Source of the DNA: Novosphingobium sediminicola
Lineage (GTDB): Bacteria; Pseudomonadota; Alphaproteobacteria; Sphingomonadales; Sphingomonadaceae
Length of the DNA: 64,000 nucleotides
Direction of reading: 5' to 3'
NCBI RefSeq assembly: GCF_014196525.1
Contig: NZ_JACIDX010000004.1
Coordinates: 33,763-97,762 of the forward strand
The notes beneath the pieces were generated by a model. That model saw only the letters and a list, made by a program, of their open reading frames with translations. It had not been told where the DNA came from and made no database searches. The translations under genes and the position numbers were made by a program. Below are positions 1 to 8,836 of this stretch, piece after piece. Positions within the stretch are counted from its first letter, which is position 1. Every line of letters starts with the position of its first letter.

Positions 1-1265
1 AGGCCCAGGCGCGATGCAGTTCGGTCGCCCTTACCTTCTCCTTCGTCGTCGCCGGACTGATCGCCGCGCTGGCCCTGCCCATGGCCCATGCTTATCATCA
101 GCCCGCGCTGGCCCCGATGCTGCTGATCATTGCGGGCTCTTATCTCTTTGTGCCGCTGGCGGTGGTGCCGATGGCGCTGATGGCCCGCACGATGAGCTTC
201 CGCTGCCACTTCAGCGTCAATGTCGGCGGCGCTCTGGCGCAGGGCATCGTCGCACTTACGCTGGCGGCGATGGGGTTTTCCGCCTTTGCTTTGGCCTGGG
301 CCACGCTGGCCAATGGCGCGGCGCGCGGGATCATTGCGCAATGGATGCGTCCGGCCCTGCCATGGCCCTTGCGTTTCGACGGCGTCAAACCCATCGTCAC
401 CACCGGTTCGCGCCTCACCTTCCTTTATGGCTGGGGGGCGCTGGGCACGCGCACGCCCGACATGATTGTGGGCAAACTGCTCGGCCTGCTGGCGGTAGGC
501 CTCTACAGCCGGGCGACCAGCCTATCCGATCAGTTCCGTATGTTGATGTCGGGCGCCATCGGCAGCGTGTTCTTCCCCGCGTTTGCCCGCATCCGTGATC
601 GCGGTGATCCGCTGGGCCCGGCCTATGCGCGGGTGATCGCGGGTTATACGGCGATCATCTGGCCCGGCATGGCGGGACTGGCGCTGGCAGCCGCTCCGGT
701 GGTGCGCCTCCTTTACGGCGCAAAGTGGATGGCGGTCGCTCCGCTGCTCTCGACCATTTCATTGACCGAGATCTTTCTGGTGATGCTGCCGATGCATACC
801 GACCTGTCCATCCTGATGGGGCGCACCAACCGGCTGATCGGGCTTTACATGGTCGATACGGCCGTCTCGCTCAGCCTGCTGGCCGCAGGATCACTGTTGT
901 GGGGCACGCAGGGCGCAGCATTTTCACGGTTGATCTATGGTGCCTTCTGGGTGCTGCTCTATGGCCGATTCATCCATGGCATCGCGGGTTTCAATGTCCG
1001 CGCGGTGATACTTATCTATGCCAAAAGCGCCATTGCCTGCCTTGCAGCATTGGCTCCGCTGGTGCTGACCTATCTGCTCTGGGCGGGGCCCTATGTGATT
1101 TCCACGGGCTTGCTTTTTGCCAATGTTGCGCTGGGCGGCGGCCTGTGGCTGGCCGCGATGATAGGCCTGCACCACCCGGCGCTCGATGACCTGATCGGAC
1201 TTGTTGCCCATTTGCCCGGTGGCCGAAAAATCCACCCTTTGCTGCGCACAATGGTGCGGGTCTGA
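1..1265 (+). CDS. Polysaccharide flippase (Wzx/RfbX-like), 5' end outside window
   Basis: The reading frame is open to the left edge, so the N-terminus is missing; the first internal ATG at 81 is not a convincing start. The visible protein of about 420 residues is almost wholly hydrophobic, with many membrane spans separated by short basic loops (for example RTMSFR, GRTNRLIGLY). This fits the MATE/MOP-type flippases that move undecaprenyl-linked sugar units across the inner membrane for exopolysaccharide or O-antigen. The stretch VGKLLGLLAVGLYSRATSLS resembles the mid-protein region of polysaccharide_synt families. No partner glycosyltransferase is visible on this side, so the substrate is unknown. 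The family call is by overall character and is fairly secure; the specific role is inferred. Confidence 0.75.
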   Translation, partial: AQARCSSVALTFSFVVAGLIAALALPMAHAYHQPALAPMLLIIAGSYLFVPLAVVPMALMARTMSFRCHFSVNVGGALAQGIVALTLAAMGFSAFALAWATLANGAARGIIAQWMRPALPWPLRFDGVKPIVTTGSRLTFLYGWGALGTRTPDMIVGKLLGLLAVGLYSRATSLSDQFRMLMSGAIGSVFFPAFARIRDRGDPLGPAYARVIAGYTAIIWPGMAGLALAAAPVVRLLYGAKWMAVAPLLSTISLTEIFLVMLPMHTDLSILMGRTNRLIGLYMVDTAVSLSLLAAGSLLWGTQGAAFSRLIYGAFWVLLYGRFIHGIAGFNVRAVILIYAKSAIACLAALAPLVLTYLLWAGPYVISTGLLFANVALGGGLWLAAMIGLHHPALDDLIGLVAHLPGGRKIHPLLRTMVRV

Positions 1266-1351
1266 CCCCCTTCGCACTGGCCAAGGCTGCAGCATAGGCG
1301 TATAACTCATACATTAGACGACATAAGCCGCATATGCAGGAGAGAATGGCC

Positions 1352-2275
1352 ATGGCTCTGACCGCCATCGCCCTGGCCCTTGCGCTGGCCAGCACCAGCG
1401 CCGAGGGTGCGGGTGCTATTGATTTGCCGGTTGCACGTCCCGCATCAGGCCCCATCGAAACCATCGCCGCCAAATCCGACGATTATAACCGCATGACCGT
1501 GCCGGTCACCGTGCGGGAGCACGGGCCATTCCGCTTTATGGTCGACACCGGGGCGCAGCGCACCGTCCTTACGGACATGGTCGCCGCGCGACTGGGCGTA
1601 ACCGGCACGGAGCAGGCGCAGGTGACCGGCGTTGCCGGAACCCGCGTGGTCAATGTGGTCAATGTCGACAAGCTCAAGCTGGGCCGCCGCAGTTGGGAGG
1701 GCAAGCAATTGCCCATACTGCTGGCCAATGATGTGGGCGCCGATGGGATTATCGGCCTCGACGGCCTTCAGGGCCAGCGCGTGATGATCGACTTTCGCCG
1801 CAACGAGGTGACGCTGATCGACCGGGTAAGCCGGGACCCAGCCGCCGATGGTTTCGAAATCGTGGTCGAGGCCAAGCGCCATAATGGCGAGCTGATCATG
1901 ACCAATGCGGTCATTGATGGCGTCAAGGTCGACGTGGTGATCGACACCGGTTCCGATGTCAGCGTGGGCAACCGGGCCTTGCAAAAGGCGCTCGGCTCGC
2001 GGGTACAGGGCCACACCGAATTGCAAAGCGTGACCGGCCAGAGCATCCAGGCCGAATATGGCACCGCGCGGCAATTCTCGATCGACGGGTTCAAGGTCAC
2101 CGGCATGCCCATCGCCTATACGGACTCGCCTTCGTTTGCGCTGATGGGGCTGGACCGGCGTCCGGCGCTGCTGCTGGGCATGCCCACGCTGCGCCTGTTC
2201 GACCGGATCGCGATTGATTTCGTGGCCAAGCGGGTGATGTTCGACATGCCCGCCGCCTCGATACCCAATTCTTGA
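1352..2275 (+). CDS. Periplasmic retropepsin-like aspartic protease
   Basis: A secreted pepsin/retropepsin-type protease with two active-site halves in one chain. The first DTG motif (FMVDTGAQRTVL) lies near residue 63 and the second (VVIDTGSDVSV) near residue 197, as in the bacterial gag-asp_protease families. The N-terminus MALTAIALALALASTS is a signal peptide. I chose ATG 1352 because AGGAGA at 1338-1343 sits 8 nt upstream; ATGs at 1334 and 1346 are in frame but poorly spaced. The flippase upstream and the ABC exporter downstream share its strand, but gaps of about 85 and 50 nt give no firm evidence of an operon. The substrate is unknown. Confidence 0.8.
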   Translation: MALTAIALALALASTSAEGAGAIDLPVARPASGPIETIAAKSDDYNRMTVPVTVREHGPFRFMVDTGAQRTVLTDMVAARLGVTGTEQAQVTGVAGTRVVNVVNVDKLKLGRRSWEGKQLPILLANDVGADGIIGLDGLQGQRVMIDFRRNEVTLIDRVSRDPAADGFEIVVEAKRHNGELIMTNAVIDGVKVDVVIDTGSDVSVGNRALQKALGSRVQGHTELQSVTGQSIQAEYGTARQFSIDGFKVTGMPIAYTDSPSFALMGLDRRPALLLGMPTLRLFDRIAIDFVAKRVMFDMPAASIPNS

Positions 2276-2324
2276 ATGAAGCGGCCATTGGCGTTTGACC
2301 GCTTCCCCCCTACATAGGCGGGCG

Positions 2325-4181
2325 ATGCCTCCTGACCATTCCGCCTCGCCCGCCCCTTCCGCCAAGACGCCGCGCCATGATGGCTGGCAAACCTTGCGCC
2401 GGTTCCTGCCCTATCTGTGGCCCCATGACCGGCCCGATCTGCGGATGCGGATCGTGGCTGCGGTGGTCTTCATTCTGGCCTCCACCGCCACGCAGATGTC
2501 TTTGCCCTATTTTCTGAAATGGGCGATTGATGCGATGAATCTGACCGGCCCGCGGGTGATGACTGGGGCGATGCTCTTTGTCGTGGCCTATGCGGCGGGG
2601 CGCTTCGCCGGGGTTGCCTTCGACAATCTGCGCAACATCGTGTTCGAGCGCGTAGGGCAGGAAGCCACCCGCATTCTGGCCGAAAATGTGTTTTCCCGGC
2701 TGCATCAGCTCTCGCTGCGCTTTCACCTTGCCCGCCGCACCGGCGAGGTCACCAAGACCATCGAGCGCGGCACCAAGAGCATCGACACGATGCTCTATTT
2801 CATGCTGTTCAACATCGCGCCCACGGTGCTGCAACTGCTCATCGTCGCGGTGATCTTTCAGATCAACTTCGGCTGGGGGCTGGTGGCGGCAACTGCCTTC
2901 AGCATCGCGGCCTATATCTATGTCACGCGCAAGATCACCGAATGGCGCACGCATCTGCGCGAAAAGATGAACAAGCTGGACGGGCAGGCCCTGTCGCGCG
3001 CGGTCGATTCGCTGCTCAATTACGAGACGGTCAAATATTTCGCCGCCGAAAAGCGCGAGGAAGCCCGCTATTCGGCCGCCACAAGCGCCTATGCCGACGC
3101 CGCCACGCGCAGCGAGAACAGCCTTGGCATGCTCAACATCGCGCAGGGGCTGGTGGTCAATCTGCTGATGGCGGGGGCCACTGCCTATACGGTCTGGGGC
3201 TGGAGCAAGGGGGAGTACACCTCGGGCCAGCTCGTTTTCGTCCAGACCTATCTGACGCAATTGTTCCGCCCGCTCGACATGCTGGGCATGGTCTATCGCA
3301 CGATCCGGCAGGGGTTGATCGACATGGCCGACATGTTCCGCCTGCTCGATACCGAACAGGAGGTGAAGGACAAGCCCGGCGCGCCCGCGCTGGTGGTGCA
3401 TCGCCCCTCGGTGGTGTTTGAGGATGTGGTGTTCGGTTATGACCGCGACCGCACGATCCTGCGCGGCCTGTCGTTTGAGGTGCCGGCGGGCCATCATGTC
3501 GCGCTGGTCGGGCCATCGGGCGCGGGCAAGAGCACGATCGGCCGCCTGCTCTTTCGCTTCTATGATCCATGGTCAGGCCGCATCCTGATCGACGGACAGG
3601 ACATTGCGGCGGTCTCGCAAACCTCGCTGCGCGCAGCCTTGGGCATCGTGCCGCAGGATTCGGTGCTGTTCAACGACACCATCGGCTATAACATCGGCTA
3701 TGGCCACCCGACCGGCGAGGCCACACCCGCCCAGATCGAGGCCGCCGCGCATGCCGCCGCGCTCTCGGGCCTGATCGACCGCCTGCCCGCCCGTTTCGAC
3801 ACCGAAGTGGGCGAACGCGGGCTGAAACTGTCGGGCGGCGAGAAGCAGCGCGTGGCGATTGCACGCACGCTGGTCAAGAACCCGCCGATCCTTTTGCTAG
3901 ACGAGGCCACCAGCGCGCTCGACACCCGGACCGAACAGGACATTCTGGCCACACTCCATGCCCTGTCAGAAAACCGCACCAGCCTGTCGATTGCCCACCG
4001 CCTGTCCACCATCGTCGATTCCGACTCCATTCTGGTGCTTCAGGACGGGCGGCTGGTCGAACAGGGCAACCATGCGCAATTGCTGCGGATGGACGGGCTC
4101 TATGCCGAAATGTGGGCGCGGCAAGCTAATGAGACTCAGGCCAATGAGACGAGCGAAGCGGTCGCCAACGCCGCCGAATGA
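2325..4181 (+). CDS. ABC exporter, Atm1/HMT1 family (fused permease and ATPase)
   Basis: About 618 residues: an N-terminal six-helix ABC membrane domain (roughly residues 40-330) followed by a nucleotide-binding domain with Walker A GPSGAGKST near 396, signature LSGGEKQR near 501 and Walker B LLLDEATSALD near 522. The domain order and the stretches TGEVTKTIERGTKSID and NYETVKYFAAEKREE are typical of mitochondrial Atm1 and bacterial AtmA proteins, which export glutathione-linked sulfur or metal species and protect against heavy metals. The ATG at 2325 fits the family start; an in-frame TTG at 2295 would add ten residues and is less likely. A strong terminator follows directly, so this is the last gene of its transcript. 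Confidence 0.88.
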   Translation: MPPDHSASPAPSAKTPRHDGWQTLRRFLPYLWPHDRPDLRMRIVAAVVFILASTATQMSLPYFLKWAIDAMNLTGPRVMTGAMLFVVAYAAGRFAGVAFDNLRNIVFERVGQEATRILAENVFSRLHQLSLRFHLARRTGEVTKTIERGTKSIDTMLYFMLFNIAPTVLQLLIVAVIFQINFGWGLVAATAFSIAAYIYVTRKITEWRTHLREKMNKLDGQALSRAVDSLLNYETVKYFAAEKREEARYSAATSAYADAATRSENSLGMLNIAQGLVVNLLMAGATAYTVWGWSKGEYTSGQLVFVQTYLTQLFRPLDMLGMVYRTIRQGLIDMADMFRLLDTEQEVKDKPGAPALVVHRPSVVFEDVVFGYDRDRTILRGLSFEVPAGHHVALVGPSGAGKSTIGRLLFRFYDPWSGRILIDGQDIAAVSQTSLRAALGIVPQDSVLFNDTIGYNIGYGHPTGEATPAQIEAAAHAAALSGLIDRLPARFDTEVGERGLKLSGGEKQRVAIARTLVKNPPILLLDEATSALDTRTEQDILATLHALSENRTSLSIAHRLSTIVDSDSILVLQDGRLVEQGNHAQLLRMDGLYAEMWARQANETQANETSEAVANAAE

Positions 4182-4183
4182 AG

Positions 4184-4210
4184 AAAGGGCCGGATCAACC
4201 GGCCCTTTTT
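4184..4210 (+). terminator. Rho-independent terminator of the Atm1-type exporter
   Basis: AAAGGGCCGG (4184-4193) and CCGGCCCTTT (4199-4208) form a 10-bp stem with a 5-nt loop and end in five T residues. It begins 2 nt after the exporter stop codon. Confidence 0.88.
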
Positions 4211-4214
4211 CGCA

Positions 4215-4421
4215 TCAGATAACAACCTCGTGCCAGACCACCGCCTGCCCGACCTTCACACAGGCATTTTCCGCATCATAGGTCATCGTGGGCGAGCCAT
4301 AGAGCCGCCACCCCTGCGTCAAGGCTTCGGACACGCGCTCGCAAAAGGCGCGGTCATCCTTGCCGGTCAGCAGGCGGTAGATCGGACGGTCGTCGGGGGT
4401 TTGATAGGTTTTATCACTCAT
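4215..4421 (-). CDS. DUF1737 domain protein
   Basis: A 68-residue protein with the DUF1737 pattern IYRLLTGKDDRAFCERV followed by LYGSPTMTYD and a C-terminal VGQAVVWHEVVI. The start MSDKTYQTPDD at 4421 is preceded by AGGAAA; the frame remains open further upstream, but that stretch has no family character. It lies about 50 nt after the hslU stop on the same strand, so it may be read with hslVU. The function of the domain is unknown to me; the small size and lack of a signal peptide suggest a cytoplasmic protein. Confidence 0.75.
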   Translation of the reverse strand: MSDKTYQTPDDRPIYRLLTGKDDRAFCERVSEALTQGWRLYGSPTMTYDAENACVKVGQAVVWHEVVI

Positions 4422-4470
4422 CGGGCCGGTTTCCTGAAATAGGGCGGCGTAATCCCGCCGCCCCACATCC

Positions 4471-5772
4471 TTAAAGAATGAACTTCGACAGATCGGTGTC
4501 GTGCGCCAGATTATCCAGCCGCGCCTCGACATAGGCCTTGTCGATGGTGATCGTCTCGCCGCGCCGGTCCTCAGCCTCGAACGAGAGTTCCTCCAACAGT
4601 CGCTCCATCACCGTCTGCAAGCGACGAGCGCCGATATTCTCGACATTCTCGTTCACCTGCGCCGCCGTGCGGGCGATGGCATGCACGGCATCTGAGGTAA
4701 ATTCGACCGAAACATCCTCGGTTTTCAGCAAGGCGCGATATTGCTCGACCAGATTGGCGCGCGTCTCGGCCAGAATGCGCACGAAATCCTCTTCCGACAG
4801 CGCCTTGAGCTCAACCCGGATCGGCAGGCGCCCCTGAAGCTCAGGCAGCATATCGCTGGGCTTGGCCACGTGAAACGCGCCGCTGGCGATGAAGAGCACA
4901 TGGTCGGTCTTCATCGGGCCATATTTGGTGGCGATCGTCGTGCCCTCGATCAGCGGCAGCAGGTCGCGCTGCACACCTTCGCGACTGACCGAACCGCCGC
5001 GAACATCCGACACGGCGATCTTGTCGATCTCGTCGATAAACACGATGCCATTGGCCTCGGCATTGGCCAGAGCCACGCGGGCCACATCGTCCTGATCCAT
5101 CCGCTTTTCGGATTCTTCATCCACCAGACGGTCCCACGCATCGGCCACGCGCATCTTGCGGCGCTTCAAAGGCTTGCCACCCATCGCCTTGCCCAGCATG
5201 TCGGACAGGTTGATCATGCCGATGCCACCGCCCATGCCGGGGATCTCCATCGGCGCGGAGGGCGAATCCTCGACCTCCACCTCGACCTCGACCTCATTCA
5301 TCGCGCCTTCGTTCAAGCGCTGGCGGAAACTCTCACGGGTCGCCTCGCTGGCGCCATCGCCCACCAGCGCCTTGAGCAGCCGGTCCATCGCCGCCTTGCT
5401 GGCCGCCTCGCGCACAGCCTCGCGGCGGCGCGCCTTTTCCAGCCGGATCGCTTCCTCGGCCAGGTCGCGCCCGATCTGTTCGACATCGCGCCCGACATAG
5501 CCGACCTCGGTGAACTTGGTGGCTTCCACCTTTACAAAGGGCGCATCGGCCAGCTTGGCCAGACGGCGGCTGATCTCGGTCTTGCCGCAGCCCGTCGGCC
5601 CGATCATCAGTATGTTCTTGGGGCTCACCTCGTCGCGCAGATCCGCCGAGAGGTGCTGGCGCCGCCAGCGGTTGCGCAGGGCCACCGCCACCGCGCGCTT
5701 GGCGTCCTGCTGGCCGATGATATGTTCATCCAGCGCGCGCACGATCGCCTTGGGGGTCAGATTGTCATTCAT
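4471..5772 (-). CDS. hslU: ATP-dependent protease ATPase subunit HslU
   Basis: The AAA+ unfoldase of the HslVU (ClpYQ) protease, which feeds unfolded substrates to the HslV chamber. At 433 residues it has normal family length. The N-terminus [20 protein letters not shown] is typical; Walker A is GPTGCGKT (58-65) and Walker B is [11 protein letters not shown] near residue 245. The I-domain lies between them and carries an acidic stretch, [12 protein letters not shown], followed by a Gly/Met-rich segment. The C-terminal tail LSKFIL is the conserved hydrophobic end that docks into HslV. It begins 6 nt after the hslV stop, forming the classic hslVU pair. Confidence 0.97.
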   Translation of the reverse strand: MNDNLTPKAIVRALDEHIIGQQDAKRAVAVALRNRWRRQHLSADLRDEVSPKNILMIGPTGCGKTEISRRLAKLADAPFVKVEATKFTEVGYVGRDVEQIGRDLAEEAIRLEKARRREAVREAASKAAMDRLLKALVGDGASEATRESFRQRLNEGAMNEVEVEVEVEDSPSAPMEIPGMGGGIGMINLSDMLGKAMGGKPLKRRKMRVADAWDRLVDEESEKRMDQDDVARVALANAEANGIVFIDEIDKIAVSDVRGGSVSREGVQRDLLPLIEGTTIATKYGPMKTDHVLFIASGAFHVAKPSDMLPELQGRLPIRVELKALSEEDFVRILAETRANLVEQYRALLKTEDVSVEFTSDAVHAIARTAAQVNENVENIGARRLQTVMERLLEELSFEAEDRRGETITIDKAYVEARLDNLAHDTDLSKFIL

Positions 5773-5778
5773 AGGGGG

Positions 5779-6354
5779 TCAACCAATGCTCTCGACCGTC
5801 ACCCGGTCATTGGTGAAAACGCAGATCTCGGCGGCGACAGCCATCGCGCGGCGGGCGATCTTTTCAGCATCCTCTTCGTAATCGGACACCGCCCGCGCAG
5901 CCGCCAGCGCATAATTGCCGCCCGAACCAATCGCGGTAATCGTCCCGCTCTCGGTCGCCTCAGGCTCCAGCACATCGCCATTGCCGGTCAGAACCAGCAA
6001 GGTTTCGGCATCGGCCACGATCATCAGAGCTTCGAGATTGCGCAGATATTTGTCGGTGCGCCAGTCCTTGGCCAGTTCCACCGCCGCGCGCAGCAATTGC
6101 CCGCGATGGGTTTCCAGCTTGCGCTCCAAACGCTCGAACAGGGTAAAGGCATCGGCGGTGGCGCCCGCGAAACCGGCGATGACTTTTCCGCCTTCGCCAA
6201 TACGGCGCACCTTGCGCGCATTGGGCTTCATCACCGTATTGCCCATTGACACCTGACCATCGCCCGCGATGACGGTCTTGCCGCCCTTCTTCACGCCGAC
6301 GATGGTTGTGCCATGCCACTGGATCAGCCCGTGGCCGGCTTTGCTGTTATCCAT
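5779..6354 (-). CDS. hslV: ATP-dependent protease peptidase subunit HslV
   Basis: The proteolytic subunit of HslVU, an Ntn-type threonine hydrolase. The protein reads [21 protein letters not shown]; removal of the short propeptide after HG exposes the catalytic threonine of [14 protein letters not shown] and the [13 protein letters not shown] segment are family hallmarks, the latter near the cation and active-site region. Start choice: the ATG at 6354 gives a conventional short propeptide, ATG 6363 is also possible, and neither has a strong ribosome site. The order hslV then hslU with a 6-nt gap indicates co-translation. The bamE gene lies 54 nt upstream on the same strand. Confidence 0.95.
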   Translation of the reverse strand: MDNSKAGHGLIQWHGTTIVGVKKGGKTVIAGDGQVSMGNTVMKPNARKVRRIGEGGKVIAGFAGATADAFTLFERLERKLETHRGQLLRAAVELAKDWRTDKYLRNLEALMIVADAETLLVLTGNGDVLEPEATESGTITAIGSGGNYALAAARAVSDYEEDAEKIARRAMAVAAEICVFTNDRVTVESIG

Positions 6355-6408
6355 GAGAGGCATATGGGGGCGGGCCGGCATTTGTCCAGACCGCCCTGAT
6401 GCCAAAGA

Positions 6409-6921
6409 TCAGCTGCCGTTGGGACCGGGGCGACCACCGCCCGTACCGCCCTGACCGCCGCCCATGCCCGCCGCGCCCACGGTACCGATATTGCCAAACA
6501 GATCTTCAAGGAAGGTCCGCTTGCGGCCCAGCGTCGGGGTCAGATCCTTGTCGGGATTGAACCGGGCCACCTTTTCCATCCCCGCGCGATCAACGCCCAG
6601 CACATTGCCCTTGGCATCGAAACGCACGCGCAGGATCGTCTGCGCCGTCGGCTGCGGACGGCGGAAAGCCAGCTGCTTGGTGTCGGTGGCGATGTAATAC
6701 CAGTCCTGATCGCCATATTGACTCGACAGGGTGGGACGGCCCAGCGTGCGCTCGACCGACATCTTGTTATCCACGCCCGGCAGCACTGAATCGACCAGCG
6801 CCGTATCGACAAAGAACCCGCGATGGTCGCGCACCGTGGTGCAGCCGCCAAGGCCCATCGCCGCCAGCGCCAGAGGCGCCAAAACGCCGATCTTTGCCAG
6901 CTTGCCCGAAACTGCCCGCAT
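6409..6921 (-). CDS. bamE: Outer membrane assembly lipoprotein BamE (SmpA/OmlA)
   Basis: A 170-residue lipoprotein of the beta-barrel assembly machine. From MRAVSGKLAK the signal peptide leads to a lipobox LGGC with the acylated cysteine at about residue 27. The SmpA/OmlA core follows: VLPGVDNKMSVERTLGRPT, then QDWYYIATDTKQLAFRRP, where BamE proteins carry the conserved W/Y-Y-I segment. The C-terminus is long and glycine-rich (about 25 residues), which is not essential to the fold. The frame stays open another 72 codons upstream, but the lipoprotein signal fixes the start at 6921. It is divergent from the bc1 chaperone gene. Confidence 0.88.
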   Translation of the reverse strand: MRAVSGKLAKIGVLAPLALAAMGLGGCTTVRDHRGFFVDTALVDSVLPGVDNKMSVERTLGRPTLSSQYGDQDWYYIATDTKQLAFRRPQPTAQTILRVRFDAKGNVLGVDRAGMEKVARFNPDKDLTPTLGRKRTFLEDLFGNIGTVGAAGMGGGQGGTGGGRPGPNGS

Positions 6922-7121
6922 CCCGCTACTGCTCCATCTATGGCCCGGCCTTGCGCGGCGGGAATATTCCGCCAATCCGCATTGCCAAAGCCTCAAGTCC
7001 ATGCTTACCGAAAAACGCCTTACGGCTCCTTGGCGGCCTGCGCAACTCTCGTTGCTATGCGCGCTTGGGGTCGGGCGATTGAATAATGGCTGAACGATAA
7101 AAGGAGCGGCTGCCAAGCGCC

Positions 7122-7667
7122 ATGACCAGTGCTGCACAACAAAAGCCCTCGCTGTTTTCGCGCCTGTTTGGCGGCAAGAGCGATGATTACGCCGCGGTGC
7201 GTCCGCTCTGGCACGCGCTGGTCGCGGCGGCCCGTTCGCGCGAATGGTATGCCCCCGATGGCCGCCCCGGCATTGCCGATACGCTGGCGGGGCGATTCGA
7301 TGCGATCACGCTGGTGCTTTCCCTCGCGCTGCTGCGCATGGAGGGCGTCGAGGAATTGCGCCTGCCCTCGGTGCGGCTGACCGAATTGTTTGTGACCGAT
7401 ATGGACGGGCAATTGCGCGAATCGGGCGTGGGCGATCTGGTCGTGGGCAAACATATCGGGCGGCTGATGAGCGTGCTGGGCGGGCGTCTTGGCGCCTATC
7501 GCACGGCGCTGGCGGGCGATGCCGATCTGGCCGCCGCGCTCGAACGCAATCTGACGCTGGCGCCCGGCGCCGATCTGGCCGCGCTGGCGCAGGGCGCGCG
7601 CGAACTGGCCGATCATCTGGCCGCGCTTGACGATACTGCGCTTTTGGAAGGAAGGATCGCCCTATGA
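7122..7667 (+). CDS. Ubiquinol-cytochrome c chaperone family protein
   Basis: 181 residues related to the CBP3/UQCC1 chaperones that assist cytochrome b and the bc1 complex. The family core runs from AVRPLWHALVAAARSREWYA to LRESGVGDLVVGKHIGRLMS, including the conserved D(M/I)DxxLRExGVGDxxVG motif. An Ala/Leu-rich helical tail follows. It overlaps the downstream DUF177 gene by 4 nt (ATGA), a pairing often seen in alphaproteobacteria. AGGAG is present upstream but 13 nt from the ATG. It diverges from bamE, and the 200-nt space between them should hold both promoters. Confidence 0.85.
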   Translation: MTSAAQQKPSLFSRLFGGKSDDYAAVRPLWHALVAAARSREWYAPDGRPGIADTLAGRFDAITLVLSLALLRMEGVEELRLPSVRLTELFVTDMDGQLRESGVGDLVVGKHIGRLMSVLGGRLGAYRTALAGDADLAAALERNLTLAPGADLAALAQGARELADHLAALDDTALLEGRIAL

Positions 7668-8179
7668 GCGACACACCCGAATTTTCCCGCATTCTCGACA
7701 TCCGCCATCTGGACGAGAAGCCGGTCGAACTGACCGCCACGATCGAGGAATGCAAGGCGCTGGCCAAGCGCTTTCACCTCGTCTCGATCGGCCATCTGCG
7801 CGCGAGCGTCACCATTGCCCGCGATGGGGCGATCATCCGCGCCAAGGGCACGCTGTCCTCGGATCTGGTGCAATCCTGCGCGATTTCGGCCGAGGATCTG
7901 CCGCAAAGGATCCGCGAGAAGCTGGACCTGCGCTTTGTGCCGGAAAGCGGCGTCGATGGTGGGCCGGATGAGGAAATCGAGCTGAGCGAGGAGGATTGCG
8001 ACGACATCCCCTATGAAGGCGAGCGTTTCGATCTGGGCGAGGCGGTGGCGCAATCGCTGGCGCTGTCCATTGATCCCTTTGCCGAGGGGCCGGAAGCCGC
8101 CAAGGTGCGCGCGGCGGGCCTGTTGGGGCAGGAAAACCTCAGCCCCTTTGCGGCGCTCGAGGCTTTGAAGAAGAAATAA
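7664..8179 (+). CDS. YceD/DUF177 family protein
   Basis: 171 residues of the DUF177 (YceD) family, linked in other bacteria and plants to 23S rRNA accumulation. The mid-protein segment LVQSCAISAEDLPQRI carries the single cysteine typical of alphaproteobacterial members, and the acidic DEEIELSEEDCDDIPYEGERFDLGEAVAQSLALSIDPF block is the conserved C-terminal half. In many bacteria yceD precedes rpmF and plsX; here it ends an operon with the bc1 chaperone instead and is followed by a terminator. The start overlaps the upstream stop by 4 nt, which suggests translational coupling. Confidence 0.85.
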   Translation: MSDTPEFSRILDIRHLDEKPVELTATIEECKALAKRFHLVSIGHLRASVTIARDGAIIRAKGTLSSDLVQSCAISAEDLPQRIREKLDLRFVPESGVDGGPDEEIELSEEDCDDIPYEGERFDLGEAVAQSLALSIDPFAEGPEAAKVRAAGLLGQENLSPFAALEALKKK

Positions 8180-8180
8180 A

Positions 8181-8206
8181 AAGGGGGCCATCTGGCCCCC
8201 TTCGCT
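8181..8206. terminator. Bidirectional terminator between the DUF177 gene and ssb
   Basis: AAGGGGGCC (8181-8189) pairs with GGCCCCCTT (8194-8202) around a 4-nt loop. On the minus strand it runs into TTTTTATTT and so best serves ssb. On the plus strand it is followed by CGCTTTT, a weaker tract. Confidence 0.82.
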
Positions 8207-8231
8207 TTTGGTGCAACCTGAACGGCCCCGA

Positions 8232-8822
8232 TCAGAACGGGATATCGTCGTCCAGATCTTCGCCATAACCGCCGCCCGAGGACGAGCCGCCGCCAAAGCC
8301 GCCGCCCGAACCGCCAGAAGTGCGGCCCCAGTCGCTGCCACCCGACGAGCCGCCGCCCGAACGACCGCCACCATAGGAAGATCCGCCCGAGGAAGCACCG
8401 CCCGAGGAGCCACCGCCCCAGTCGCCGCCCGAACGGCCACCGCCGCCCATGCCGCCGCCCTGACCGCCGCCCTGCGGGCCGTCCAGCATGGTCAGAGCGC
8501 CGCCCACGCCCACGCTGATCTCGGTGGTGTAACGGTCATTGCCGCTCTGATCCTGCCACTTGCGGGTGCGCAGCTGGCCTTCGATATAGACCTTGCTGCC
8601 CTTGCGCAGAAAACGCTCGGCCACGCCAACCAGGCCGTCCGAATTAAGGACCACCTGATGCCACTCGGTGCGCTCTTTGCGCTCTCCGGTGGTGCGGTCC
8701 TTCCAGCTTTCGCTGGTGGCGATGCGCAGATTGGCGATACGCCCGCCGTTCTGGAACGACTTGACCTCTGGATCGGCGCCCAGATTGCCGATCAGAATGA
8801 CCTTGTTGACGCTGCCTGCCAT
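8232..8822 (-). CDS. ssb: Single-stranded DNA-binding protein
   Basis: 196 residues with an OB-fold starting [20 protein letters not shown] and containing [19 protein letters not shown], the standard bacterial SSB core (about residues 1-110). A long Gly/Ser-rich linker with many GGG and SSGG units follows. The acidic tip DLDDDIPF is the conserved tail that recruits replication and repair partners. AGAGGG precedes the ATG. The gene begins only 14 nt after the feoB stop on the same strand, an unusual neighbour; ssb may also have its own promoter within the feoB 3' end. Confidence 0.96.
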   Translation of the reverse strand: MAGSVNKVILIGNLGADPEVKSFQNGGRIANLRIATSESWKDRTTGERKERTEWHQVVLNSDGLVGVAERFLRKGSKVYIEGQLRTRKWQDQSGNDRYTTEISVGVGGALTMLDGPQGGGQGGGMGGGGRSGGDWGGGSSGGASSGGSSYGGGRSGGGSSGGSDWGRTSGGSGGGFGGGSSSGGGYGEDLDDDIPF

Positions 8823-8836
8823 GAAACCCTCTTAGC

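Noticed and set aside
8250..8480. Tandem repeat array inside ssb
   Set aside because: The periodic sequence encodes the usual Gly/Ser-rich SSB linker and needs no other explanation.
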